Source: Luteolibacter sp. Y139 (GTDB taxonomy: Bacteria > Verrucomicrobiota > Verrucomicrobiia > Verrucomicrobiales > Akkermansiaceae). Taken from it: 64,000 nt of DNA. The notes beneath the pieces were generated by a model. That model was given only the letters and a program-made list of their open reading frames with translations. It was not told the DNA's origin and ran no database searches. The stretch spans positions 186,001-250,000 of the forward strand of contig NZ_JBBUKT010000003.1 of assembly GCF_038066715.1 (NCBI RefSeq), in the 5' to 3' direction. A program made the translations under genes and the position numbers. Numbering within the stretch: position 1 is the stretch's first letter; each line of letters starts with the position of its first letter. This document shows positions 35,246 to 45,369 of the stretch, piece by piece.

Positions 35246-37480
35246 ATGAAAATTTCCCAGCCGACCCGTCATATTGCCTTCATTGGCAACTACACGCCGC
35301 GGCGATGCGGCATCGCCACCTTCACCGCGGATATCTGCGAGGCCATCGCCACCGAATTTCCCGAGGCGAGCTGCTTCGCCGGAGCGGTGAATGACCGGCC
35401 GGAAGGCTACGACTACCCCTCGCGCGTCCGCTTTGAAATCGATCAGGATGATCCGGAGTCCTACACCAGGGCCGCCGAATTCCTGCACATCAACAACGTG
35501 GAGGTCGTCTCGGTGCAGCATGAATTCGGCATCTACGGCGGCCCGGCGGGATCCCATCTGATCGGATTCCTGACCCAGCTGAAGAAGCCGGTCGTGACCA
35601 CGCTGCACACGGTCCTGAAGTCGCCGGACGCCGCGCAACGCGAAGTGATGACCCGGCTGGACGAACTCTCGGAGCGATTCGTCGTGATGGCGGAGCGCGG
35701 CCAGCGGCTGCTGGTGGAGGTCTATGGAATCGACCCCGGGAAGATCGACCTGATTCCCCACGGGGTGATCGACATGCCCTTCGTGGATTCGAATTTCTAC
35801 AAGGACATCTTCGACGCCGAGGGCAAGACCGTGCTCCTGACCTTCGGCCTGCTCTCGCCGAACAAGGGCATCGAAACCGCCATCGAAGCGCTGCCAGCGA
35901 TCCTGGCCGAGCACCCGGACGTCGTTTACCTGATCGTGGGAGCCACCCATCCCCACCTCCTCGCCACGCAGGGCGAGGCCTATCGCGAGAGCCTCGAAGC
36001 ACTCGCCATCAAACTCGGCGTCGAGAAGCAGGTGATCTTCCACAACCGCTTCGTCTCGATGGACGAGCTGAAGGAATTCATCGGCGGCTCGGACATCTAT
36101 CTCACCCCGTATCGCAACGAGGCGCAGATCACGTCCGGGACGCTTGCCTACACCTTCGGAGCCGGAAAGGCGATCATCTCCACCCCCTATTGGCACGCCC
36201 AGGAGCTGCTCGCCGAGGAACGCGGGATATTGGTGCCCTTTGCCGACGCAGGGGCCATCGCGGCGGCGGTGAATGATCTGTTAGAGCATCCGACACGGAT
36301 GACGGCGATGCGCAAGCGGGCGTGGAAGGAAGGCCGCAAGATGACATGGCCTGAGGTCGCACGGCGCTACATGGAAAGCTTCGACCGCGCCCGCGCGGGC
36401 CTGAGCGTTCCGATCGCCACGGTGACGGATGACGTCACCTATCCGATCCCCGCCCCCAAGCTCGACCATCTATTCCGGATGACCGACCACACCGGCATCT
36501 TCCAGCACGCGATCTACAGCGTGCCGAACTACCATGAGGCCTACTGCACCGACGACAATGCGCGGGCCTTCATCTACACCGTCTTCCACGAGGTGGAGCA
36601 TGGACCCGATCCTGCAATCGACCGGCTGGCCAGCAGCTACCTCGCATTCCTGTGGTATGCCTTTGACGCGAACACGCGCCGCTTCCGGAACTTCATGAGC
36701 CACGAGCGGCATTGGCTGGAAAGCAATGGCTCCGAAGACAGTCACGCCCGCGCCCTGTGGGCGGTCGGCACGGCGCTCGGGCACTCGCAGAATGAAGGCT
36801 TCCGCAATCTCTCCGCACTGCTCTTCCAACGCGGGCTCGAGCCGGTGAAACGCTTCAGCTCACCACGCGCCTGGGCTTTCACCCTGGTGGCGATCCACGA
36901 GTACCTGCGCGCCTTCTCCGGCGACCGCGCCGTGGCAAAGATGCAGCGGCTCCTCGTCGCGCGCCTGGTGGGACTCTTCCAAGCGAACTCGTCTCCCGGC
37001 TGGCTGTGGTTCGAGCGCGTCGCGACCTACGACAATGCCAAGCTGTCCCATGCACTGATCCTGTCCGGCCAGCATCCCGCGATCGAGACCGGCCTCATCT
37101 CGCTGAAATGGCTGCTCGACGAGCAGACCGGCGACGGCGGCCAATTCTCGCCCATCGGCTGCCACGGATTCTGGCCCCAGGGGGCGGAAAAGGCGCGCTT
37201 CGACCAACAGCCGGTGGAAGCCCACGCCATGGTCTCCGCCTGCATGGCCGCCTTCGATGTCACCGGCGAGCAAATCTGGGCCGACCACGCGCACCGCTGC
37301 TTCGAGTGGTTCCTCGGGCGCAATGACCTCGGCGTCTCCCTCTACGACCCGGGCACCGGCGGCTGCCGCGATGCCTTGCTGCGCGACCACATCAACCAAA
37401 ACCAAGGAGCGGAATCCACACTCGCCTTCCATCTCTCGCGTTCCGAGCTCACCCGGCGCGCTCACGGCCTCGCGCCGTGA
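35246..37480 (+). CDS. GT4-type glycosyltransferase fused to an alpha-helical glycosidase-like domain
   Basis: 744 residues. The N-terminal half (about 8-395) is a GT-B glycosyltransferase of group 1: HIAFIGNYTPRRCGIATFTADI (nucleotide-fold start), SVQHEFGIYGG, LLTFGLLSPNKGIETAIEALP, DIYLTPYRNEAQITSGTLAYTFGAGKAIISTPYWHAQELL with the donor-binding Glu motif. The C-terminal half (about 415-744) is all-helical and resembles an alpha/alpha barrel (YCTDDNARAF, RHWLESNGSEDSHARALWAVGTALG, GDGGQFSPIGCHGF). This two-part architecture occurs in bacteria, often next to a GH130-type phosphorylase gene, which is not present here. Substrates are unknown. The RBS region is not remarkable. Confidence 0.88.
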   Translation: MKISQPTRHIAFIGNYTPRRCGIATFTADICEAIATEFPEASCFAGAVNDRPEGYDYPSRVRFEIDQDDPESYTRAAEFLHINNVEVVSVQHEFGIYGGPAGSHLIGFLTQLKKPVVTTLHTVLKSPDAAQREVMTRLDELSERFVVMAERGQRLLVEVYGIDPGKIDLIPHGVIDMPFVDSNFYKDIFDAEGKTVLLTFGLLSPNKGIETAIEALPAILAEHPDVVYLIVGATHPHLLATQGEAYRESLEALAIKLGVEKQVIFHNRFVSMDELKEFIGGSDIYLTPYRNEAQITSGTLAYTFGAGKAIISTPYWHAQELLAEERGILVPFADAGAIAAAVNDLLEHPTRMTAMRKRAWKEGRKMTWPEVARRYMESFDRARAGLSVPIATVTDDVTYPIPAPKLDHLFRMTDHTGIFQHAIYSVPNYHEAYCTDDNARAFIYTVFHEVEHGPDPAIDRLASSYLAFLWYAFDANTRRFRNFMSHERHWLESNGSEDSHARALWAVGTALGHSQNEGFRNLSALLFQRGLEPVKRFSSPRAWAFTLVAIHEYLRAFSGDRAVAKMQRLLVARLVGLFQANSSPGWLWFERVATYDNAKLSHALILSGQHPAIETGLISLKWLLDEQTGDGGQFSPIGCHGFWPQGAEKARFDQQPVEAHAMVSACMAAFDVTGEQIWADHAHRCFEWFLGRNDLGVSLYDPGTGGCRDALLRDHINQNQGAESTLAFHLSRSELTRRAHGLAP

Positions 37481-37512
37481 ATAACCTGACCCAACCCCAA
37501 CCAACCGAAACC

Positions 37513-37653
37513 ATGGGCGACAAATCCCCGAAATCGAAACAGAAGCAGCAGACGCAGAAGCAGCACAAGGATGATGCGGCCGGACAGGCCAAGCAACGCC
37601 AGGCTGATGCCAGCCGCGAGGCACGTGGCGGCGCACCGCCGAAAAAGAAGTAG
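37513..37653 (+). CDS. 46-residue lysine/glutamine-rich basic protein
   Basis: A short gene from the ATG at 37513, 32 bp after the glycosyltransferase stop. It encodes MGDKSPKSKQKQQTQKQHKD, then DDAAGQAKQRQADASREARG and a PPKKK end. It is strongly basic, polar and probably disordered. Similar tiny K/Q-rich proteins starting MGDKSPKSK are common in several bacterial phyla, so it is likely a genuine gene although the function is unknown. Nucleic-acid binding is a guess from charge. Confidence 0.75.
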   Translation: MGDKSPKSKQKQQTQKQHKDDAAGQAKQRQADASREARGGAPPKKK

Positions 37654-37665
37654 CGGCTGCGCACG

Positions 37666-37696
37666 AAAAAGGCGGCACCCCGCAAGGAGTGCCGCC
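37666..37696 (-). terminator. Rho-independent terminator of the RRM gene
   Basis: On the minus strand GGCGGCAC (37696-37689) pairs with GTGCCGCC (37678-37671) across a 10-base loop and is followed directly by five T residues (37670-37666). It lies 26 bp after the RRM protein stop. Its distal end is only 13 bp from the stop of the convergent small basic protein. Confidence 0.8.
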
Positions 37697-37721
37697 GTGA
37701 AATTCGATCGCGTGAGGCGTC

Positions 37722-38087
37722 TCAATAGCGACGGCCGCCGCCCGAAGGCTTGCCGCCACCACCACCGTAGCCGCCGCCACCGCCGCCGCCACCACCATAG
37801 CCGCCGCGGCTACCACCACCTCCGCCGCCGCCACCGCGTTCTTCGCGGGCTTGGGCTTCGTTGACCTTGAGCTTGCGGCCGCCGAGATCGTAGCCGTCGA
37901 AGGCCTTGATGGCATTGGTCATCTCGGAGCTCGAACCCATCGTTACGAACGCGAAACCGCGCGGCTGGCCGCTTTCACGATCCACCGGAAGGTGGACGTC
38001 GGTCACTTGGCCTTGCTGGGAAAACAGGTCCTGGATCTCCTGCTTGGTCGTCTGAAACGACAGGTTGCCTACGTACATTTTCATCAT
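37722..38087 (-). CDS. glycine-rich RNA-binding protein (single RRM)
   Basis: 121 residues. One RRM occupies about 3-80: RNP2 is MYVGNL and RNP1 is RGFAFVTM, with KAFDGYDLGGRKLKVNEAQ closing the fold. The tail from about 84 is almost pure Gly with Tyr/Arg/Ser spacers ([12 protein letters not shown] repeats) and ends GGRRY. Bacterial proteins of this type bind RNA and some are cold-induced; the tail could drive condensation. The start may be the ATG at 38087 or the next codon. It is a single gene with its own terminator, and no cold-shock leader was recognised. Confidence 0.93.
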   Translation of the reverse strand: MMKMYVGNLSFQTTKQEIQDLFSQQGQVTDVHLPVDRESGQPRGFAFVTMGSSSEMTNAIKAFDGYDLGGRKLKVNEAQAREERGGGGGGGGSRGGYGGGGGGGGGYGGGGGKPSGGGRRY

Positions 38088-38370
38088 CGTCCGTTGACTG
38101 CCGCATCACGATTCTGTCCGAGACTGTTCCCGTGGATCGGGTTTCAGACCGCCACCGAATCCGCGAGACTCGCCTGACGATACTCCAGGCCTTGATCTTG
38201 CCATGGCGGGAACCAACCCAAGAGCCTAGGCGAGGATTTCCCCACGGACGACAAGAATCTCGAAAATCCACGGAAACCCCGGCAGAGCGAGTGACGGCAC
38301 CCCCAAACCTCATCTCCGGCCCATCGACCGAGGATTGACGTTGCGCCCGCGGCAGCATGGCATGTCGCCC

Positions 38371-38649
38371 ATGAAATCCACCCGTCTCCTTTTCCTCCCC
38401 GCCGCCCTCCTGCTCGCCGCCGGCTGCGCCGCTCCCGAACCCCCGGTCGACCCGAACAAGAAGAACTTCTTCGTGGACGTCGAATTCACCGTAGATCGCG
38501 ACGGCCGGACCAAGGACGCCAAGATCATTGCCACCGACGCCCCCAAGCAACTCCAGCAGACCGCCCTGGCCGACGTGAGCCGCTACCGCTCCGAACCCTC
38601 CGTGGACGTCAGCCGGGGCCGCCGCCGGATCGAATACAACATCGACTGA
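38371..38649 (+). CDS. small predicted lipoprotein
   Basis: 92 residues from the ATG at 38371 (MKSTRLLFLPAALLLAAGCA). An ATG nine bases upstream is also possible. The lipobox LAAGC places the lipidated Cys at residue 19. The mature part (KKNFFVDVEFTVDRDGRTKDAKIIATDAPKQLQQTALADVSRYRSEPSVD) has the strand-helix rhythm of a small TonB-C-like fold, with the common VDRDGRVxDAKI pattern. That assignment is tentative. It lies 99 bp before the HerA-like gene. Confidence 0.75.
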   Translation: MKSTRLLFLPAALLLAAGCAAPEPPVDPNKKNFFVDVEFTVDRDGRTKDAKIIATDAPKQLQQTALADVSRYRSEPSVDVSRGRRRIEYNID

Positions 38650-38748
38650 TTCGCGGCGGCGTTTCAGGCTTCGGCCCGGCCTCTCGTTCCAATTTCGGCC
38701 CCGCAAACATTCTAGCCAGAGCCCGGGCGATGGTTAGAGTGTCGGGTC

Positions 38749-41154
38749 ATGACCCCGTCCGTTTCCGACTACGAAAAGCTGGGAGCCTTTTACCTCGGCC
38801 GCGAGTACGACCTCGAAACCAAGTCCCCTGACGGCGGACTGATACTCTATGATTCGAAGGACCTCGTCACCCACGGCGTCGTCCTCGGCATGACCGGCTC
38901 GGGAAAGACCGGCCTCTGCCTCGCCCTGCTCGAGGAAGCGGCGATGGACAATATACCCGCCATCGTCATCGACCCCAAGGGCGACATCTCGAACCTGCTG
39001 CTGATGTTCCCGAACCTCGCGGCGGAGGATTTTCGTCCGTGGATCAATGAGGACGATGCCGCAAAGAAAGGCGTCTCGCCGGACGAGTTCGCCGCGAAGA
39101 CTGCGGAGATGTGGAAGAACGGTCTCGCCGACTGGGGTCAATCGCCGGATCGCATCAAGCAGCTGAAGGAGAGAGTGGACATCAATATCTTCACGCCCGG
39201 CTCGAAGGCCGGCATTCCCGTTTCCATCCTCAGCTCGCTGGAAACGCCTCCCGACGAAATCATGGAGGATGGCGAACTGTTAGGCGAGCGCGTCGAAAGC
39301 ACCGTCTCCTCGCTCCTCTCACTCGTCGGCGTCGAGGCCGATCCCATCCAAAGTCCACAGGCGATCCTGCTCTCGAATATCTTCCAGCACGAGTGGGCCG
39401 CGGGAAAAGACGTCACGCTGGAAGGACTGGTTGGCCAGATCCAAAAACCACCCATCGAGAAGATCGGCGTGATTGCCCTCGACACCTTCCTTCCTCCAAA
39501 GGACCGCCAAACGCTCGCGCTCAAGTTCAACAACCTCCTCGCATCCCCCGGCTTCGCGACTTGGCTGGAAGGCCCGCCGCTCGACATCGCAAAGATGCTA
39601 CACACGCCGGACGGCAAAAGACCGCGCATTTCCATCTTCTCCATCTCCCACCTCGGCGATGCCGAACGGATGTTCTTCGTCAGCCTGCTCCTGAATCAGA
39701 CGCTCGGCTGGATGCGCACGCAAAGCGGCACCACCTCGCTGCGCGCCCTGCTCTACATGGACGAGATCTACGGCTACCTGCCACCGAGCGCGAATCCGCC
39801 GAGCAAGAAGCCGATGATGACGCTTCTCAAGCAAGCCCGCGCCTTCGGCCTCGGCTGCCTGCTCGCTACGCAAAACCCGGTCGATCTCGACTACAAGGCC
39901 CTCTCGAACATCGGCACCTGGTTCCTCGGCCGCCTGCAAACCGAGCGTGACAAGATGCGTGTCCTCGATGGCCTCGAAGGAGCGGCCGGCGCACAGAACG
40001 CGAAGTTCGACCGCGGCGAAATGGAGAAGCTGCTCTCCGCCCTCGGCAACCGCATCTTCCTCATGAACAATGTCCACGAGGACCATCCCGTGCTCTTCCA
40101 CGTGCGCTGGGTCATGAGCTACCTCACCGGCCCGCTGACCCGCACCAGCATCAAGGCCCTGATGGACCCGAAGCGCAAGGACTTCGGAAGTACGAAGGAT
40201 GCCGTAGCAGCCGAAGCGGCGAATCCGATGGCCATGCCCGGCATGTCCCCACCACCGGCGAAAGCGTCCGCCCGGCCCGTGGTCGAGGCAGGCGTCGTCG
40301 AGATGTTCGCGCCACCGGCGGGCGATGCCTCGGACATCATTTACAAGCCCCACCTGCTACGCATGGCCACGGTGCATTTCTCGTCCGCCAAGACCGGTGC
40401 CGAGGGCAATCGTCCGTACCGCCTGGTGAACGCGATTCTCCCGGACTCGATCGACTACGACCACACCCTGCCTCCTCCCACCAAAGATCAGAAGCTTGGC
40501 TCCAATCCAGTCGATGGCGCCGGCTTCGAAGCTCTTCCCGCATTCGCGACGATCGCCGCAAACTACAAGAAAGCGGAAAAGGACTTCGCCGGATGGCTCG
40601 CTCTCAATGCCCATGCCGAGATCTTTTCCTGCCCGTCGTTGAAGGAATACTCGCAGATCGGGGAATCCGAGGCGGATTTCCGCATCCGGCTCACCCAGAA
40701 AGCTCGCGAGACGCGCGATGCAGCCAAGGACAAGCTACGGGACGCGGCGGATAAGAAGCTCGCAACCCTCCGGGGAAAACTTCAAACGGCAGAAGGTGGC
40801 ATGAGCCGGCAGAAAGCCGAATCACAGGGAGCCTTCGTCCAAGTGGGAAAAGCGATTTTCGGCGGCCTGCTGGGAAATCTCATCGGCCGGAAAAAGAGCC
40901 TCGGATCCATCATCAGCTCCAGCATCACCTCAGGCACGAGTGCCTACAAGCAACATCAGGACGTCTCCATCGCGGAAGACAAGGTGGCTGGCGTCCAGCA
41001 GCAGATCGACGAAATCAACAAGGAGCTTGAAGCCGACATTGCCCAGCTTTCGCAGTCCTTCGATCCCTCCGCCCTCGTGTTCGAAACGGAGACGCTTAAG
41101 CCAGCCAAAACCAACATCAAGGTCGACTCCGTGTCCCTGCTCTGGATCCCCTAG
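38749..41154 (+). CDS. HerA-like (DUF87/DUF853-type) ATPase with C-terminal coiled coil
   Basis: 801 residues. Walker A GMTGSGKT is near residues 47-54, VIDPKGDISNL near 73-83, a Walker B ALLYMDEIYGY near 330, and LATQNPVDLDYKALSN is the sensor-like motif near 370. The fold is the FtsK/HerA hexameric ATPase type. From about 630 on there is a helical region with a glycine-rich stretch (KAIFGGLLGNLIGRKKSLGSIISSSI) flanked by coiled coils, which could insert in or touch a membrane. No nuclease (NurA) gene is adjacent, so DNA end resection is not implied. The actual substrate (DNA or other) is unknown. Confidence 0.88.
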   Translation: MTPSVSDYEKLGAFYLGREYDLETKSPDGGLILYDSKDLVTHGVVLGMTGSGKTGLCLALLEEAAMDNIPAIVIDPKGDISNLLLMFPNLAAEDFRPWINEDDAAKKGVSPDEFAAKTAEMWKNGLADWGQSPDRIKQLKERVDINIFTPGSKAGIPVSILSSLETPPDEIMEDGELLGERVESTVSSLLSLVGVEADPIQSPQAILLSNIFQHEWAAGKDVTLEGLVGQIQKPPIEKIGVIALDTFLPPKDRQTLALKFNNLLASPGFATWLEGPPLDIAKMLHTPDGKRPRISIFSISHLGDAERMFFVSLLLNQTLGWMRTQSGTTSLRALLYMDEIYGYLPPSANPPSKKPMMTLLKQARAFGLGCLLATQNPVDLDYKALSNIGTWFLGRLQTERDKMRVLDGLEGAAGAQNAKFDRGEMEKLLSALGNRIFLMNNVHEDHPVLFHVRWVMSYLTGPLTRTSIKALMDPKRKDFGSTKDAVAAEAANPMAMPGMSPPPAKASARPVVEAGVVEMFAPPAGDASDIIYKPHLLRMATVHFSSAKTGAEGNRPYRLVNAILPDSIDYDHTLPPPTKDQKLGSNPVDGAGFEALPAFATIAANYKKAEKDFAGWLALNAHAEIFSCPSLKEYSQIGESEADFRIRLTQKARETRDAAKDKLRDAADKKLATLRGKLQTAEGGMSRQKAESQGAFVQVGKAIFGGLLGNLIGRKKSLGSIISSSITSGTSAYKQHQDVSIAEDKVAGVQQQIDEINKELEADIAQLSQSFDPSALVFETETLKPAKTNIKVDSVSLLWIP

Positions 41155-41225
41155 TCTCCAGCGGAGACCTCGCGTGGCAATCGTTGCGAACAACCCCCAG
41201 AGCCGTTGATTCCCTCCCCCTCTTC

Positions 41226-41594
41226 ATGAAAGAAGGCGAATACTACCTCCACGTTGATGAGGCCATTCCGCGGGTGACTTTTAAAACCGAGAGCTTCAAA
41301 GGCGCGAAGGCCGGTCTTGCCGATCTAAAGAACTGCCGGAAGCGCATGGTGCTCCGCCGCCGGCTGGAATCGGCAAGCCTCCGTGAAAATCGATCCCGCT
41401 TTGCCGGCACACGCCTCTTGCGGCGGGGCGGCGGGTGGCTCGTGGACCTGTTCGTGACGTTGGCGAGGCACAAGGCCTACGCGGCCACCGCCGAGGACGA
41501 TTTTCAGATCGCCCACTTGGACCGGATTCTCGTCGCGATGGACCAGGCAATCCTGGAAATCGAGAGCCAAATCGCGGCCTTCAAGGCAAAGTGA
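41226..41594 (+). CDS. hypothetical protein, arginine-rich
   Basis: 122 residues from the ATG at 41226. A TTG at 41184 is also in frame. It begins MKEGEYYLHVDEAIPRVTFK, has a basic middle (KNCRKRMVLRRRLESASLRENRSRF, then RLLRRGGGW) and ends with a helix (LDRILVAMDQAILEIESQIAAFKAK). No family was recognised. It lies 71 bp after the HerA-like gene and 83 bp before the S46 peptidase gene on the same strand. Confidence 0.65.
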   Translation: MKEGEYYLHVDEAIPRVTFKTESFKGAKAGLADLKNCRKRMVLRRRLESASLRENRSRFAGTRLLRRGGGWLVDLFVTLARHKAYAATAEDDFQIAHLDRILVAMDQAILEIESQIAAFKAK

Positions 41595-41677
41595 TTCCGA
41601 GGACCTCAGGCTGCTGTCCCGATTCAAGGGCGTAAGCGGGATTGCACCCGGGCGGCGGCCTCCTAAGCTCCGCCGCC

Positions 41678-43714
41678 ATGCGCCCGTTCCTTCTCCTCCC
41701 CGGTCTTCTCCTTGCAATGCTCCCCGCAGCCCGCGCGGACGAGGGCATGTGGCTCTTCACCAAGCCCCCGGTCCGGCAGGTAAAGGAGAAGTATGGCTTC
41801 GAGATCACCCCGGCATGGCTGGAGCACTTGCAGAAGTCCTCCGTCCGCTTCGGCAGTGGCGGCTCGGGCTCCTTCGTTTCGGCGAATGGCCTGATCCTCA
41901 CGAATCACCACGTCGGCTCGGGCATGATCGAAAAGCTCAGCACCAAGGACCGCGATCTCCTCAAGCACGGCTTCTACGCGGCCACCGCAGGCGAAGAACT
42001 GAAATGCCCGGACCTCGAGCTGAACGTCCTCATGAGCATCGAGGACGTGACCGAGCGCGTGAATGCCGCGGTGAAGGACGGCCAATCACCGGATGAAGCG
42101 GCTACCGCACGTCGCGCGGTCATCGCCGGGATCGAAAAGGAATCTTTCGACGCCACCGGATTCCGCAGCGACGTGGTCACTCTCTTCCAAGGCGGCGCGT
42201 ATCACCTCTACCGCTACCATCGCTACACGGACGTCCGGCTGGTCTTCGCGCCCGACGCAAAGGCCGCAGCCTTCGGCGGCGACCCGGACAACTTCGAGTT
42301 CCCCCGCTTCTGCCTCGATTGCTGCTTCTTCCGCGCCTACGAGAACGATGCCCCGGCCAAGACGCCGCATTTCCTGAAGTGGAAGACCGAGGGCGCGAAG
42401 GAAGGCGAACTCGTCTTCACCTCCGGCCACCCCGGCCGCACCAATCGCTCGGTCACCCTGGCCCAGCTCGAAGCATTGCGCGACGATGGCTTCCCCTATC
42501 GCCTCGAGCAGATCTTCCGCGCCGAAACGTTGCTCAGGGCTTGGGCAGATCGCGATCTCGAGAATGCCCGACGCTCGAAGGGCTCCATCGTCGGCACCCA
42601 GAACGGCCGCAAGGCCATCATGGCCCGCCTTGATGGCCTGCTCGATCCCGCACTGATGGCTCGCAAGGCCGCGAGCGAAACCAAACTGCGTGAGGCCGCC
42701 CCAGCCGCCTTCGCCCGGATCGAAGCCGCCGAAAAGGACGCAAACGCATACCAGACCCGGCTGCGCCTGCTAGAAACGGGCGACGCCTTTGGCAAGGGAG
42801 GGCTCTTCAGCACGGCGCGCACGCTCTTGCGAGCCGCAGACGAAGCATCCAAACCCGAAGGCGAACGCTTGAAGGAATACCGGGAACCCGCGCGCGCCTC
42901 GCTGGAGCTGGATCTGTTTTCGACCGAGCCGATCTATAAGAATCTCGAGACGCTCCGGCTGGCGAACTCGCTGACCTTCCTCTGCGCCAAGCTCGGTGCC
43001 GCCGATCCGACCGTGCAAGGCATCCTCGCCGGCAAATCCCCCGACACCCGCGCCGCGGAGCTGATCCAGGGAACCACCCTCGAAGACATCGCCGTGCGCC
43101 GGAAGCTGTATGAAGGCGGCCGCGACGCCATCGCCGCCAGCAACGACCCGCTGATCCAGCTCGCCAAGCTGATCGACGCCGAATCCCGCAAGCTCCGCCA
43201 GCGCGGGGAAGCGACCGAGGAAGTGATCTCCCAGGCCCACCGCGAAATCGCCACCGCCCGCTTCGCCCGTGACGGCGATTCCGCCTATCCTGACGCGACC
43301 TTTTCCCTCCGCCTCTCCTACGGCGTGGTGAAAGGCTACACCGACGGCAAGGAAACGGTTCCCGCGCAGACCACCTTCTGGGGCATGCATGAGCGCAGCG
43401 AAGCCCAGGGCGCCATCCCACCCTTCGATCTCTCCGAAGAATGGAAGGCCGAGGCCTCCAAACTCGATCCGCTGACGCCGATGAATTTCATCAGCACCAA
43501 TGACATCACCGGCGGCAATTCCGGCAGCCCGGTGGTGAACCGCGATGGCGACCTCGTCGGCCTCATCTTCGACAGCAATGCCCCCGGCCTCGTCTCGGAC
43601 TTCTTCTACTCGGACGAAAAAGGCCGCGCCGTCTCCGTCCACCCGGCGGCGATCCAAGCGGCCATGGAAAAGGTCTACCATGCCGACCGCGTGCTGAAGG
43701 AACTCACGCACTGA
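41678..43714 (+). CDS. S46 family serine peptidase (DPP7/DPP11-like)
   Basis: 678 residues with a signal peptide to about residue 20. The start is the ATG at 41678. S46 hallmarks: DEGMWLF after the signal, LTNHHVG (catalytic His 78), GGDPDNFEFPR (Asp region about 201-210), FTSGHPGRTNR and GGNSGSPVV with Ser615. These exopeptidases cleave dipeptides from peptide N-termini in the periplasm. The residue 18 after the catalytic Ser sets specificity (Gly in DPP7, Arg in DPP11 as I recall). Here it is Ser, so the preference cannot be assigned. trmL follows 19 bp downstream. Confidence 0.92.
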   Translation: MRPFLLLPGLLLAMLPAARADEGMWLFTKPPVRQVKEKYGFEITPAWLEHLQKSSVRFGSGGSGSFVSANGLILTNHHVGSGMIEKLSTKDRDLLKHGFYAATAGEELKCPDLELNVLMSIEDVTERVNAAVKDGQSPDEAATARRAVIAGIEKESFDATGFRSDVVTLFQGGAYHLYRYHRYTDVRLVFAPDAKAAAFGGDPDNFEFPRFCLDCCFFRAYENDAPAKTPHFLKWKTEGAKEGELVFTSGHPGRTNRSVTLAQLEALRDDGFPYRLEQIFRAETLLRAWADRDLENARRSKGSIVGTQNGRKAIMARLDGLLDPALMARKAASETKLREAAPAAFARIEAAEKDANAYQTRLRLLETGDAFGKGGLFSTARTLLRAADEASKPEGERLKEYREPARASLELDLFSTEPIYKNLETLRLANSLTFLCAKLGAADPTVQGILAGKSPDTRAAELIQGTTLEDIAVRRKLYEGGRDAIAASNDPLIQLAKLIDAESRKLRQRGEATEEVISQAHREIATARFARDGDSAYPDATFSLRLSYGVVKGYTDGKETVPAQTTFWGMHERSEAQGAIPPFDLSEEWKAEASKLDPLTPMNFISTNDITGGNSGSPVVNRDGDLVGLIFDSNAPGLVSDFFYSDEKGRAVSVHPAAIQAAMEKVYHADRVLKELTH

Positions 43715-43733
43715 CCGATCGCCCCCGGCCGCC

Positions 43734-44192
43734 ATGTTTCACATTGTCCTCGTCGCGCCCGAGATCCCGCACAATGCCGGTGCCGCCGGCCGCCTCGCCC
43801 TCGCCACCGGCGCGCGACTCCACCTCGTGAAGCCGCTCGGCTTCTCGCTCGAAGACAAGCACGTCCGCCGCACCGGGCTGGACTACTGGCAGGACGTGGA
43901 CCTGAAGGTCTGGGAAAACTTCGAGGACCTGAAACAAGAGGCCGACCCCGCCGCCAAATTCTGGTTCCTCAGCACCAAGGCCACCCGCGCCCACTGGGAC
44001 GTCCCCTTCACGGACGGGGACTACCTCGTCTTCGGCTGCGAGACCAAGGGGCTCCCGGAAGCCATGGTCTACGGCGCCGGCGAGCAGGCCATCCGCATCC
44101 CCATGGCCCCCGGCGGCACCCGCAGCCTCAATCTCTCCACCGCCATCGCCATCACCCTCTACGAGGCGGTGCGGCAGGACCGGACTTGGTAA
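43734..44192 (+). CDS. trmL: tRNA (cytidine/uridine-34 2'-O)-methyltransferase
   Basis: 152 residues of the SPOUT class. MFHIVLVAPEIPHNAGAAGRLA, LHLVKPLGFSLEDKHVRRTGLDYW, LVFGCETKGLPE and IRIPMAPGGTRSLNLSTAIAITLYEA match TrmL, with the trefoil-knot SAM site in the last two. It methylates the ribose at position 34 of tRNA-Leu species. The start is 19 bp after the S46 peptidase stop. Confidence 0.95.
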   Translation: MFHIVLVAPEIPHNAGAAGRLALATGARLHLVKPLGFSLEDKHVRRTGLDYWQDVDLKVWENFEDLKQEADPAAKFWFLSTKATRAHWDVPFTDGDYLVFGCETKGLPEAMVYGAGEQAIRIPMAPGGTRSLNLSTAIAITLYEAVRQDRTW

Positions 44193-44280
44193 AACGCCCC
44201 GCTGGCACGCTCCCTGCGTACCGGCAATGTCCAGATCCGGCCTTGCGTCGGACGAAATCGTTCGCTACCCCCGCCCCCTC

Positions 44281-45312
<1,032 letters not shown>

Positions 45313-45335
45313 AGCACTTCAATTTGTTTTTCTAC

Positions 45336-45369
45336 AAGGCGGGTCCGTTCACGCGGACCCGCCTTTTTT
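45336..45369 (+). terminator. Rho-independent terminator of fba
   Basis: A 12-bp perfect stem AAGGCGGGTCCG / CGGACCCGCCTT with a 6-base loop, followed by T residues (45336-45369). The next gene's first ATG is at 45370, immediately after the T run. Confidence 0.92.
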
